Under the pieces are notes generated by a model. That model worked only from the letters and a program-made list of their open reading frames with translations. It had not been told where the DNA came from and made no database searches. DNA of 13,096 nt from an uncultured Fretibacterium sp. (lineage in GTDB: Bacteria; Synergistota; Synergistia; Synergistales; Aminobacteriaceae), in contig NZ_CALHIQ010000018.1 in the NCBI RefSeq assembly GCF_938030725.1, forward strand, positions 1-13,096, read 5' to 3'. Positions 1 through 7,611 of this stretch are shown here, piece after piece. Position 1 is the stretch's first letter, and the number at the start of each line of letters is the position of its first letter. The position numbers were made by a program, and so were the translations under genes.

Positions 1-45
1 TTTTGGGAAACCCCGCGGCGGGCCCTGCGCGTTCCTCTCCCGTCC

Positions 46-1044
46 CTAGGCCGGCCGGTTCTCTGGCTTGGGCTCCCGAAAGAGCAGCCCCTCGATGACC
101 TCGTGGAGGGACGCGCCCTCGTAGAGGAAGGCAAAGACCCCCTCCGCGATGGGCAGCTCGATGCCGGCGCGCCGGGCGTAGGCGGTGAGGGCGCGCACCG
201 TGTGCGCCCCCTCCACCACCTCTCCGACCTCCTCCGCGGCGAGGGCCGGCGTCTTGCCCCGGCCGACGGCCAAGCCGAAGCGGAAGTTCCGCGAGTGCTC
301 GCTGTAGCAGGTCGCCATCAGGTCCCCGACGCCGGCGAGGCCGGCCAGGGTGAGGGGGTTTGCTCCCATGGCGACCCCCAGCCGCATGATCTCCGCGAGG
401 CCCCGCGTCGCCAGCGCCGCCCTGGCGTTGTCGCCCAGCTCCAGGGCGCAGGCCACTCCCACCGCGATGGCGATGACGTTCTTCACCGCCGCCCCCATCT
501 CGACGCCCAACACGTCGCCGCTCGTGTAGACGCGGAAGTGCGGACTGTTCATTCGCGCCTGCCAGTCCATCGCGGCATCCGGGTCCTCCGAGGCTGCGAT
601 GACCGCGGTGGGCAGGTCGCGCACCACCTCCTCCGCGTGGCTTGGGCCGGACATCGCGGCAAGGGAAACGCCCGGAAGGACCTCCGCAAAGATTCGGTGC
701 GGCAGGAGCCCCGTCGCGATCTCGAGCCCCTTCGAGAGCGACAGGAAGCGCTTTCCCTCGACGGGCAGGTTCCGGACCCGCTCCAGGACGCCCCGCAGGG
801 CCTGGGTGGGAAGGGCCGTGATCACGTGGCTGGCCGTCGCCAGCGCTGCAGCCATGTCCGACGTCGCCTCGAGGAAAGGGGCCAGGCCGTACCCCTTCAG
901 GTGCTTGGGGTTCCTGTGGACCGAAGCGATGACCTGAGCCTGCTCCGGGTCCCGACACCACAGCACCGTTGCCAGCCCTCGCCGGGCCAGGCTGTTGGCC
1001 ACGGCCGTGCCGAAGCTCCCCGCCCCAAGGACCGCAAACCGCAT
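46..1044 (-). CDS. gpsA: NAD(P)+-dependent sn-glycerol-3-phosphate dehydrogenase
   Basis: This cytosolic enzyme reduces dihydroxyacetone phosphate to sn-glycerol-3-phosphate, the backbone for phospholipid synthesis. The 332-residue product is full length for the family. The N-terminal Rossmann fold carries GAGSFG at residues 7-12. SKG lies at 104-106 and SGPSHAEEV at 132-140. The catalytic lysine is K188 in AAVKNVIAIA, followed by GDL at 240-242 and SRNFRFG at 251-257. I chose the ATG at 1044 because the dinucleotide-binding motif follows at once and a GGAGGAGG ribosome binding site sits just upstream, inside the end of nfeD. The frame stays open to 1110, but that extension would add 22 arginine-rich residues that are really the nfeD tail in another frame. 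Only one base separates it from the nfeD stop, so the two are probably translationally coupled. The family assignment is secure. Confidence 0.96.
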   Translation of the reverse strand: MRFAVLGAGSFGTAVANSLARRGLATVLWCRDPEQAQVIASVHRNPKHLKGYGLAPFLEATSDMAAALATASHVITALPTQALRGVLERVRNLPVEGKRFLSLSKGLEIATGLLPHRIFAEVLPGVSLAAMSGPSHAEEVVRDLPTAVIAASEDPDAAMDWQARMNSPHFRVYTSGDVLGVEMGAAVKNVIAIAVGVACALELGDNARAALATRGLAEIMRLGVAMGANPLTLAGLAGVGDLMATCYSEHSRNFRFGLAVGRGKTPALAAEEVGEVVEGAHTVRALTAYARRAGIELPIAEGVFAFLYEGASLHEVIEGLLFREPKPENRPA

Positions 1045-1045
1045 G

Positions 1046-2389
1046 TCAGTCCTCCTCCCCGGCCGGCGTCCCAGGCCGGACCACCAACGTGATCCCCTCC
1101 ATGGCCGCAACGACGCTTGAAGAGCCCACCGGCATCGTGCCGCCCTCCGTCCGCGCGCGCCACAGCTCCCCGTGGCAGCGCACCCTGCCTCCCTCCGGGG
1201 TGATCGTCGTCACGGCCACCGCCTCGAGGCCGATCATCCCCCGCTCCCCGGTGGTCACGCGCCGGCGCATCCCTCGAAAGACCAGCACGGCAAAGAGCAC
1301 AAAACAGCCCCCCAGCGTCACCGCCGCTCCCGCCACGGCCGAGAGCGAGAAGCGCAGGAGCTCCCCTCCCGGCGCCTGGAACAGGAAGAGCCCGCCCAGA
1401 CAGAAGACCCCCAGCCCCAGGACGCTCAGGATGCCCATGCCTCCTACCAGGAGGTCCCCCACCATCACCGCGATCCCCGCCCCCAGCAGGAGCACGCCGG
1501 CCCAGCTGAAGGGCAACATCTTGAGCCCGATGCCCCCCAGAAGCAGCATCAGGGCGCCCGTCGTCCCCAGGACGAAACCACCGGGGGTCATGACCTCGAA
1601 GAAGATGGCCAGCAGACCGCCCGACAGCAGCATGTAGGCTACCTCCGGACTGGACACGAACTGAATCAGCCGCTCCTGCAGGGTCATCTCCATCCGCTCC
1701 GTCGGAGCTCCCGGCCGAAGGCGGATCGTGACGGTCCGCGCGGAGTCCAGCTTCACGCGGCGCCCGTCGAGGGCCGCCAAAAGCGACGGGACGTCCGCGG
1801 CGATGAGGTCCACGACGCGCCGCTCAAGCGCCTCCTGGGCCGTCAGCGACAGGCTCTCGTCCACCATCAGTTGAGCGTCCACCTGGTTCCGCCCGCGCAG
1901 TTGGGCCACGGAGCGGATCTGGGCGCGGAGGTCGTTCAAGACCTTTTTGCTCATGTCATTCTCCCCCAGGTCCTCGCCTCCCGCGGAAACGGGGTGCGCC
2001 GCTCCGATGTTGGTCCCCGGAGCCATGGCCGCCACGTGGGCCGCCTGCACGATGAAGGCGCCCGCCGAGGCGGCGCGCCCGCCTCCAGGAACCCACACCA
2101 CCACCGGCACGGGGGAGGCCAGGATGGACTGCACGATGCCGCGCATGGACTCCACCAGCCCTCCTGGAGTGTCCAACTGGAACACCAGCACGTCCCGCCC
2201 CTCCTGAGCCGCCCGGCGGACGGCCTGCTGGACAAACTCCTCCATCTGCACCCCCACCGTGCCGGTGAGGGGCGCCACCAGGACGCCCCCTCCGCCCTCC
2301 GAGCCCCAGGCCACGGACAGGGCCAGGACGACGAGGAGCAAGGCCAGAGCGCAGGCCCGAACCGCCACCTTGACTGCGCGCATCTTCAT
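1046..2389 (-). CDS. nfeD: NfeD-family membrane-bound serine protease (long form, ClpP-class)
   Basis: This is a long-form NfeD protein: a periplasmic or extracytoplasmic ClpP-like protease fused to a membrane domain and a C-terminal OB-fold. Numbering is from the TTG at 2398. A signal or anchor segment spans about 10-31. The protease domain spans about 37-210, with the nucleophile candidate S111 in AASAGAF, the MAPGTNIGAAHP signature at 125-136 and the general-base lysine at K151 or K152, about 40 residues later as in the archaeal 1510-N protease. Several hydrophobic segments lie between about 255 and 375, and a beta-rich NfeD/OB domain spans about 385-440. The start is uncertain: a GGGAGG site lies 12 nt before the ATG at 2389, 9 nt before an in-frame GTG at 2392 and only 3 nt before a TTG at 2398. 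Long NfeD proteins usually act with a stomatin or SPFH partner, but none is visible here. It sits between radA and gpsA in a likely operon. Confidence 0.9.
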   Translation of the reverse strand: MKMRAVKVAVRACALALLLVVLALSVAWGSEGGGGVLVAPLTGTVGVQMEEFVQQAVRRAAQEGRDVLVFQLDTPGGLVESMRGIVQSILASPVPVVVWVPGGGRAASAGAFIVQAAHVAAMAPGTNIGAAHPVSAGGEDLGENDMSKKVLNDLRAQIRSVAQLRGRNQVDAQLMVDESLSLTAQEALERRVVDLIAADVPSLLAALDGRRVKLDSARTVTIRLRPGAPTERMEMTLQERLIQFVSSPEVAYMLLSGGLLAIFFEVMTPGGFVLGTTGALMLLLGGIGLKMLPFSWAGVLLLGAGIAVMVGDLLVGGMGILSVLGLGVFCLGGLFLFQAPGGELLRFSLSAVAGAAVTLGGCFVLFAVLVFRGMRRRVTTGERGMIGLEAVAVTTITPEGGRVRCHGELWRARTEGGTMPVGSSSVVAAMEGITLVVRPGTPAGEED

Positions 2390-2434
2390 CACGTGCAACG
2401 ACCTCCCTTGGAGAAATACAAAATCAATGCTTTA

Positions 2435-2452
2435 CGGCGCGAGCAAGCGCCG
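2435..2452 (-). other. Hairpin between radA and nfeD
   Basis: A perfect 6-bp inverted repeat (CGGCGC / GCGCCG) with a 6-nt loop lies in the 92-bp gap between the radA stop and the nfeD start. No T-run follows it on the minus strand, so it is unlikely to be an efficient intrinsic terminator. It may stabilise the processed message or act as a weak attenuator. I see no convincing promoter for nfeD in this gap, which supports co-transcription from radA. Confidence 0.35.
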
Positions 2453-2481
2453 ACGAACTTGCTTCAGGCAACCCGATTCCA

Positions 2482-3840
2482 TCAGCGCGCCTTAAGGATC
2501 AGCGAGGCCAACGCCTCGTCCAGGTGCGCGACGCGGAGGAGCTCAAGCCCCTCGTCCCGCTCGATCCGCTCCCTGGAGCTGATCACGGCTGAAGTGAAGC
2601 CCAGGCGCGCCGCCTCCCGAAGCCTCATGCCGATGCGGGACACCGGGCGCACCTCTCCGGCCAGGCCCACCTCCCCCAGCCAGCAGGAGCCACCGGGGAG
2701 GGGCGTATTCCTCAGGGCGCTGGCCAGGGCCGCGCAGGCGGGCAGGTCCGCGGAGGGGTCCTGGATGGAAAGGCCTCCCGCCACGTTGAGGTACAGGTCG
2801 TGGGCGCTGGCGACGATGCCGCACCGCCGCTCCACGACCGCCGCCAGGAGCTGGAGGCGGTTCAGCTCCACGCCGCGGGCCGTACGCCTTGGATAGGGGA
2901 ACACCGTGGGGGCGGCCAGCGTCTGAATCTCCGCCGCCAGGGGCGTCGTCCCCTCCAGAGCGACCGTCATGGCCACGCCGGGCACCGCGGAGTCCGAGCG
3001 GTTCCAGTAGAGCCCGCTCTTGTCCTCCACCGGCACGAGGCCGTCCTCCCGCATCTCGAAGACGCCCAGCTCCTCCGTGCTGCCGTAGCGGTTCTTCACC
3101 GCGCGGAGCATCCGATAGGAGGAATACCCTTCCCCGGAGAAGTCCAACACCGCGTCCACCATGTGCTCCAGCAGCATCGGGCCGGCCAGCCGCCCCTCCT
3201 TCGTGATGTGCCCGATCATGACGGCGGGGACGTTCCGCTCCCGTGCGGCATCGAGCACTCCCTGAGCTACGGCCCTCACCTGCGTCGGGGTGCCGGGCCA
3301 GGACCCCTCCTCCCCGGACCGCATGGCCTGCACGCTGTCCAAAACGAAGAAGGCCGCGTCCTCCAGGTTCGCCAGAGCCCCCTCCAGGTCCGTTCCGCAG
3401 GAGAGCATCAGGCGCTCCGACAGCGCCCCGATGCGCGCGGCGCGCAGGGCCACCTGAGCCTCCGACTCCTCCCCCGACACGTAGAGCACCTTTCGGCCGG
3501 CCGCAGCCACGCGCCCCGCCGCCTGGAGCAGGAGCGTGGACTTGCCGATGCCGGGCTGTCCTCCGATGAGGACCACCCCGCCCGGCGTCAGCCCGCCGCC
3601 CAGCACGCGGTCCAACTCGCCGATGCCCGTGGAGAGCCGCTCCGGGGGCCTGACCTCGACGGCGCTCACCACCTTCGCAGGCGTTGCCGCCCGCGGGCCT
3701 GCGCCCCGCCGTCCCGGTCGGGCTGCGGGTGCGGGGACGGCCTCCAGGGCGCCCCATGCCCCGCAGGACGGGCAGCGCCCCGTCCGCGTCATCGTGACGT
3801 GACCGCACTCCGAACAGACGTACCGCACCGCATCGCCCAT
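2482..3840 (-). CDS. radA: DNA repair and recombination protein RadA (Sms)
   Basis: RadA is a hexameric ATP-driven branch-migration helicase that processes recombination intermediates. Numbering here is from the ATG at 3846. A zinc finger uses C11, C14, C25 and C28. The RecA-like ATPase has Walker A GQPGIGKST at 96-104 and a Walker B-type strand FFVLDS at 166-171. The RadA-specific KNRYG motif is at 251-255 (family consensus KNRFG). A Lon-protease-like domain without proteolytic function spans roughly 290-450. The length, about 452 residues, matches the family. Two in-frame ATGs lie at 3846 and 3840. I chose 3840 because the GGAGG site sits 7-8 nt before it but only about 1 nt before the upstream ATG. 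The gene is the likely first member of a radA-nfeD-gpsA transcription unit. Confidence 0.97.
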   Translation of the reverse strand: MGDAVRYVCSECGHVTMTRTGRCPSCGAWGALEAVPAPAARPGRRGAGPRAATPAKVVSAVEVRPPERLSTGIGELDRVLGGGLTPGGVVLIGGQPGIGKSTLLLQAAGRVAAAGRKVLYVSGEESEAQVALRAARIGALSERLMLSCGTDLEGALANLEDAAFFVLDSVQAMRSGEEGSWPGTPTQVRAVAQGVLDAARERNVPAVMIGHITKEGRLAGPMLLEHMVDAVLDFSGEGYSSYRMLRAVKNRYGSTEELGVFEMREDGLVPVEDKSGLYWNRSDSAVPGVAMTVALEGTTPLAAEIQTLAAPTVFPYPRRTARGVELNRLQLLAAVVERRCGIVASAHDLYLNVAGGLSIQDPSADLPACAALASALRNTPLPGGSCWLGEVGLAGEVRPVSRIGMRLREAARLGFTSAVISSRERIERDEGLELLRVAHLDEALASLILKAR

Positions 3841-3846
3841 CCCCAT

Positions 3847-3855
3847 CCCTCCTTC
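3847..3855 (-). promoter_or_regulatory. Ribosome binding site of radA
   Basis: On the minus strand this reads GAAGGAGGG. The core GGAGG is spaced correctly for the ATG at 3840 and abuts the ATG at 3846 too closely for efficient initiation. It therefore decides the start codon. Confidence 0.7.
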
Positions 3856-4063
3856 AAAACGTATGGCCTATAATATACTAAAAGCGAAGTTTGCGTCCGT
3901 CATGGGCAGAATTTTTGAGTTTGAGCTGAAAAACGCAGGGGCGTCGGGCGGGTCCACAGAGGGCAGCTGAGGTAATTAAGGAGAAGCGCGGCGCACGGAG
4001 GGCCCTTGCGCTTGAAGGGCGCGTCGGCTTTGACGTTCCCTCAATCGGTCGAAAGGACGGGTC
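3856..4063. other. Divergent intergenic region between radA and the EamA transporter gene
   Basis: This 208-bp gap must hold the promoters for both divergently transcribed genes. A short AT-rich island at 3869-3880 contains TATAAT on the plus strand and TATTAT or TATATT on the minus strand, but no -35 hexamer at proper spacing was found for either direction, so I call no promoter. A 6-bp hairpin (GCCCTT 4002-4007 with AAGGGC 4015-4020) lies in the presumed leader of the transporter gene and has no T-run. A 22-codon ATG frame at 3902-3970 has no ribosome binding site. Confidence 0.4.
4053..4057 (+). promoter_or_regulatory. Ribosome binding site of the EamA transporter
   Basis: AAGGA lies 6 nt before the TTG at 4064. 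The first in-frame ATG (4082) has no comparable site upstream, so TTG is the supported start. Confidence 0.65.
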
Positions 4064-4993
4064 TTGAACTTGAACAGAGTTATGCTGGGAATCACGCTGG
4101 CCGCGGCGACGGGGCTGATCTGGGGCGCCGGAAGCCCGGCGTACAAGCTTTTGGGACAGCAGGGCGTTTCCATGGTCACCGTCACCTTCCTCCGCTGCGC
4201 CGTTGGAGGCCCCGTCCTGTGGCTGCTCTTTCGCCTCCTGGCTCCACGGCATCTGAAGGCGGCGCCGCGGGACCTCATCCGGGTCCTCCTCCTGTCGATC
4301 CTGGCCCCCGCCCTCAACTACCTGGGCTTCATGCTCTCCGTAGTCTACCTGCCCGTGGCCACGGCCAACGTCCTGCACTACGTCAACCCCTTCGTCATCG
4401 CCCTGGGGTCCGCGCTGCTGCTGCACGAGCACCCCACCGCCTACGACCTCATCGGCGCCGTCCTCGTCCTTGCTGGAGTCACCTGCTCCGTCCTCACGCC
4501 GGAGTGGAGGTTCGACGTGGGGATATCGATCCCCGGCCTCCTCTGGGGCGTGCTGGCCATCTTCGGCATCGCGGCCCAGGCGCTCTGCGGGCGAGCCGGG
4601 TCCGGAGGAGGGATGAGCGGCCTCGGCTTCTTCTGCTGGTCCCACCTCCTGGGGACCCTCTGGATAGCGCTCTACAAGACCTTCGCCGAGGGCTGGGGCG
4701 ACATGGCGACGCTGACGCCCGCCCAGATGGGCCTGATCGCCATCCCCCTCTTCGGCGGGACGGTGCTGGGCTTCTCCGCCTTCTACGCGGCCCTGCAGTA
4801 CGTCCCCGCCCCCACCGTCACCCTGCTGACCTCCCTGGAGGTCCCCTCGGCGCTCCTCTTCACCGCCCTCGTCCTTGGGGCGCGGCCCACGGCGCCCCAG
4901 GCGCTGGGCTGCGTCCTCATCCTGGCCGCCATCGCGCTCTCCTCCTTCGGGGCGCAGCGGCGGGACGACGCGATCAGCGCACCACCCCGCTGA
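4064..4993 (+). CDS. EamA/DMT-superfamily transporter
   Basis: This is an inner-membrane exporter or facilitator of the drug/metabolite transporter superfamily; the substrate cannot be told from sequence. The 309 residues form two EamA repeats, at about 8-145 and 158-296, with some ten hydrophobic segments. The conserved early GLIWGAGSPAYK stretch is at 17-28. The second repeat ends in the usual SLEVPSALLFTALVLG signature at 257-272, followed by a last helix and a short charged tail. Translation is taken to start at TTG because AAGGA sits 6 nt before it; starting at the ATG at 4082 would remove six residues and leave the first helix intact. It is the only plus-strand gene in the window, diverges from radA and converges on mnmA, with a 20-bp overlap of the two 3' coding ends. 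Confidence 0.92.
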   Translation: MNLNRVMLGITLAAATGLIWGAGSPAYKLLGQQGVSMVTVTFLRCAVGGPVLWLLFRLLAPRHLKAAPRDLIRVLLLSILAPALNYLGFMLSVVYLPVATANVLHYVNPFVIALGSALLLHEHPTAYDLIGAVLVLAGVTCSVLTPEWRFDVGISIPGLLWGVLAIFGIAAQALCGRAGSGGGMSGLGFFCWSHLLGTLWIALYKTFAEGWGDMATLTPAQMGLIAIPLFGGTVLGFSAFYAALQYVPAPTVTLLTSLEVPSALLFTALVLGARPTAPQALGCVLILAAIALSSFGAQRRDDAISAPPR

Positions 4994-6062
4994 TCGTGCC
5001 GCCGCCCACCACGACGTCCTCCTCCTCCATGTCGTACAGCACGAGGGCCTGACCCACCGTCGGGGCCCGCAGCGGCTCGTCGAACTCCACCCGCAGGCCC
5101 TCCGGGGTCTCTACCGCCGTGGCGGGGACCTCCCGCTGGCGGAAGCGCACCCTGGCCCTCACGCGCAGGGGGCGTCGGATGGAGGGCACGGAGATGAGGT
5201 TGAAGTCCTGTGCCGTGACCCCGCGGGCGGAGAGCCCCTCCCCGTGCGTCAGCGTGACGGTGTTGGCGTCAGGGTTGATGACCGTCACGAAGAGCGGCGC
5301 GCTGCTGGCGATGCCCAGCCCCTTCCTCTGGCCCACGGTGTAGCGCACGATGCCGCGATGGCGCCCCAGCACGCGCCCCGTGGCGTCGATGAAGTCCCCG
5401 GACGGATAGGACCTCCCCGTGTAGCGCTCCATAAAGGCGGCGTAGTCCCCGTCCGGCACAAAGCAGATGTCCTGGGAGTCGCGCTTTTGCGCGTTGACCA
5501 GGCCGCGGACCTCAGCGGCCCTGCGCACCGCGTCCTTGCTCATCTCTCCCAGGGGAAGGAGGGTGTGGGCCAACTGGTCCTGCGTCATCATGCAGAGGAC
5601 GTAGCTCTGGTCCCGATCCGGGTCCGTCCCCTTCCGCAACAGGTGCCGGCCCCGGCCCGGGTCCCAGCCGATGCGCGCGTAGTGCCCCGTGACGACGAAG
5701 TCCAGCCCCCTCTCCCGCGCAGCCGTCAGGAGCCGGCCGAACTTCAGGTGCCGGTTGCAGTCGATGCAGGGGTTGGGCGTTCCCCCCCGCTCGTAGGTCG
5801 CGATGAACTTCTCGACGACCCTCAGCCTGAATTCCGCCGCGCAGTCCAAAACCTCGTGAGGGATGCCCAAGAGCGCCGCGACCGCAGCGGCGTCCTCCGC
5901 ATCCTTCCGAGGATGGCCCCGGTCGCAGGCGAACTCGTCCGAAAAGAGGCGCATCGTCGCCCCCAGGCACCGGTACCCCGCCTCCATCGCCAGACAGGCA
6001 GCCACGCTGCTGTCCACCCCGCCGCTCATGGCGACCAACGCGCCCCGACTCGTCCGCTCCAT
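4974..6062 (-). CDS. mnmA: tRNA-specific 2-thiouridylase MnmA
   Basis: MnmA activates U34 of Lys, Glu and Gln tRNAs with ATP and inserts sulfur at C2. The 362 residues are full length. The PP-loop ATP pyrophosphatase motif SGGVDSS is at 13-19, and TPNPCIDCN at 95-103 supplies C102, the position of the catalytic cysteine in E. coli. VTGHYAR is at 124-130, DQSYVL at 151-156, and SQDICF at 196-201 supplies the second catalytic cysteine, C200. A central domain and a C-terminal beta-barrel follow. C99 makes a Cys-x2-Cys where the E. coli enzyme has Asp-x2-Cys; with C200 that gives the three-cysteine pattern associated with [4Fe-4S]-dependent thiouridylases. A GGAGG site lies 7 nt before the ATG. 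The 3' end overlaps the convergent transporter gene by 20 bp. Confidence 0.97.
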   Translation of the reverse strand: MERTSRGALVAMSGGVDSSVAACLAMEAGYRCLGATMRLFSDEFACDRGHPRKDAEDAAAVAALLGIPHEVLDCAAEFRLRVVEKFIATYERGGTPNPCIDCNRHLKFGRLLTAARERGLDFVVTGHYARIGWDPGRGRHLLRKGTDPDRDQSYVLCMMTQDQLAHTLLPLGEMSKDAVRRAAEVRGLVNAQKRDSQDICFVPDGDYAAFMERYTGRSYPSGDFIDATGRVLGRHRGIVRYTVGQRKGLGIASSAPLFVTVINPDANTVTLTHGEGLSARGVTAQDFNLISVPSIRRPLRVRARVRFRQREVPATAVETPEGLRVEFDEPLRAPTVGQALVLYDMEEEDVVVGGGTISGVVR

Positions 6063-6094
6063 CCCATCGCCTCCGAAAGGCCCGTCGGCCCGAC

Positions 6095-6127
6095 AAAAAA
6101 GGCGCGGAGGAGAGAACCCCCCGCGCC
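6095..6127 (-). terminator. Intrinsic terminator after the aminotransferase gene
   Basis: On the minus strand a GC-rich stem (GGCGCGG, + 6101-6107, with CCGCGCC, + 6121-6127; more pairs possible inside) is followed directly by six T. It starts about 20 bp after the aminotransferase stop and lies before mnmA, so mnmA is probably transcribed from its own promoter. Confidence 0.88.
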
Positions 6128-6146
6128 GAACGCACGCCCGACCGCC

Positions 6147-7433
6147 CTACCGCGCGGGAACCGCCGCCAGCCTCTCCAGCGCGGCCAGCCTCAGACAGGT
6201 GCAGAAGACGTCGATGGCCTGCTTCAGCTCGTCCACCGGCGGCAGGCTCGGCGCGATGCGCACGTTGCTGTCCTGAGGGTCGCGGCCGTAGGGGAACGTC
6301 GCCCCGGCGGCGGTCATCGTGACGCCGGCCTCGCGGCACAGGCGCAGCGTTTCTTTGGCCGTGCCCGGCATGCAGTTGACGCTCACGAAGTAGCCCCCCT
6401 TCGGGTGCTGCCAGTCGGCGATGCCGAGCGGCGCGATCTCCCGCTCCAGTGCCTCCAGGACGGCATGGAACTTCGGACGCAGGATGTCCGCGTGCCGCTT
6501 CATCAGGGCCAGGACGCCCGCCTTGTCCTTCAGGAAGCGGACGTGGCGCAGCTGGTTCACCTTGTCGAAGCTGATCATCTGAACGTCCAGCAGTTTGCTG
6601 AAGTACTTCAGGTTCGCCTCGCTCATGGCCGCGGCGGAGATGCCCGCCCCCGGCAGCGTGACCTTGGAGGTGGAGGCGAACTCCAAGACCATGTCCGGCC
6701 TCCCCGCCTCCGCGCACAGGCTCAGGATGTCCGGGAAGGGGACGTAGTCCCCCTCGAACTCGTGGACGCAGTAGGCGTTGTCCCACATCAGGAGGAAGTC
6801 CGGTGCCGCGGGCTTCAAGGCCGCGATGCGGCGGACGGTCTCGTCGGAGTAGACGATGCCGTCGGGGTTCGAGTACTTCGGCACGCACCACATGCCCCGC
6901 ACCGCCGGGTCCCGGACCTCGCGCTCCACGGCGTCCATGTCCGGCCCGGTGGGCGTCATGGGGATCGTGATCATGGTCATGCCGAAGGTTTCGGATATCC
7001 TGAAGTGGCGGTCGTAGCCCGGCGCCGGACAGAGCCACTTCACTTCCGGCTCACGGCTCCACGGGCGTTCGCTGTGCAGCAGGCCGTGGGTGAAGGCCTT
7101 CGAGATGGCGTCGTACATCAGCTGGAGGCTGGCGCTGCCCCCAACCAGCACCTGCGAGGGCTGGACGCCCAAGAGCTCCGCAAAGAGCTTCCGGGCCGAG
7201 GGCAGCCCCTCCAGCCCGCCGTAGTTCCGGACGTCCATCCCGTCCACGACGAAATCGGAGTCGCTCCGCAGCACGTCAAAGATGCCGGAAACCATGTCGA
7301 GCTGCGCCTTGCCGGGCTTGCCGCGCGCCATGTTCAAGCTCAGCTTCCGCCCCTTCAGCTCCTCGTAGCGGCCCCGCACCGCCTGCCGTTCCGCCTCCAG
7401 CTCCCCCTGGGCCATCTCCGCATACCTCTTCAC
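6147..7433 (-). CDS. PLP-dependent aminotransferase, aspartate aminotransferase-like subgroup
   Basis: This is a fold-type I PLP aminotransferase of 428 residues. The Schiff-base lysine is K257 in FASTSKVTLPGAG, the cofactor-binding residues are N189 (YSNPDG), D218 and Y221 (WDNAYC), and the carboxylate-binding arginine is R393 (NVRIAPS). The N-terminal LNMARGKP (33-40) and SASLQLMYDAI (100-110) resemble the group of putative aspartate/alanine-glyoxylate aminotransferases set apart from classical AspC, so I expect an amino-acid:2-oxoacid transaminase but cannot fix the substrate. The start is GTG at 7433, with AGGAG 9 nt upstream. It appears monocistronic: promoter at about 7476-7484, terminator at 6095-6127. 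Confidence 0.88.
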   Translation of the reverse strand: MKRYAEMAQGELEAERQAVRGRYEELKGRKLSLNMARGKPGKAQLDMVSGIFDVLRSDSDFVVDGMDVRNYGGLEGLPSARKLFAELLGVQPSQVLVGGSASLQLMYDAISKAFTHGLLHSERPWSREPEVKWLCPAPGYDRHFRISETFGMTMITIPMTPTGPDMDAVEREVRDPAVRGMWCVPKYSNPDGIVYSDETVRRIAALKPAAPDFLLMWDNAYCVHEFEGDYVPFPDILSLCAEAGRPDMVLEFASTSKVTLPGAGISAAAMSEANLKYFSKLLDVQMISFDKVNQLRHVRFLKDKAGVLALMKRHADILRPKFHAVLEALEREIAPLGIADWQHPKGGYFVSVNCMPGTAKETLRLCREAGVTMTAAGATFPYGRDPQDSNVRIAPSLPPVDELKQAIDVFCTCLRLAALERLAAVPAR

Positions 7434-7475
7434 GTCGAACCTCTCCTTTCGGGAATGTGTTGCAACCCGCTCCCC

Positions 7476-7484
7476 ACTATACCA
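7476..7484 (-). promoter_or_regulatory. Extended -10 promoter of the aminotransferase gene
   Basis: The minus strand reads TGGTATAGT, an extended -10 element one base from the TATAAT consensus. No good -35 is present 17 nt upstream, which extended -10 promoters tolerate. Transcription would start near 7469 and give a leader of about 35 nt before the GTG. A second TATAGT lies at 7526-7531 without the TG extension. Confidence 0.55.
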
Positions 7485-7547
7485 TGCCCACAGGCTTATT
7501 TCCCATCGGGTCGGCGATCCGGCGGACTATATTCGCAGAAGGCGGAC

Positions 7548-7579
7548 AAAAAAGCGGGCGCGGGGAACCCCCCGCGCCC
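7548..7579 (-). terminator. Intrinsic terminator of the met transporter operon
   Basis: On the minus strand a perfect 10-bp GC stem (GGGCGCGGGG, + 7556-7565, with CCCCGCGCCC, + 7570-7579) with a 4-nt loop is followed by GC and six T. It begins about 32 bp after the stop of the second metQ and ends the operon. Confidence 0.93.
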
Positions 7580-7611
7580 ACCCTACCCCGCAGCGGCGGA
7601 GAGAAAGCGGC

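Noticed and set aside
1..45. CCCGCGGCGGG palindrome after gpsA as a terminator
   Set aside because: The stem would be 4-5 bp with a 1-3 nt loop and only three T follow on the minus strand; not enough to call.
3869..3874. Perfect TATAAT on the plus strand upstream of the transporter gene
   Set aside because: No -35 hexamer at 15-19 nt and no TG extension; it lies in a short AT island that could equally be read on the other strand.
3902..3970. 22-codon ATG frame upstream of the EamA gene
   Set aside because: There is no ribosome binding site, no recognisable product and no composition signal, and it precedes a gene with its own site.
4002..4020. GCCCTT/AAGGGC hairpin as a terminator
   Set aside because: There is no T-run on either strand, and the stem is only 6 bp.
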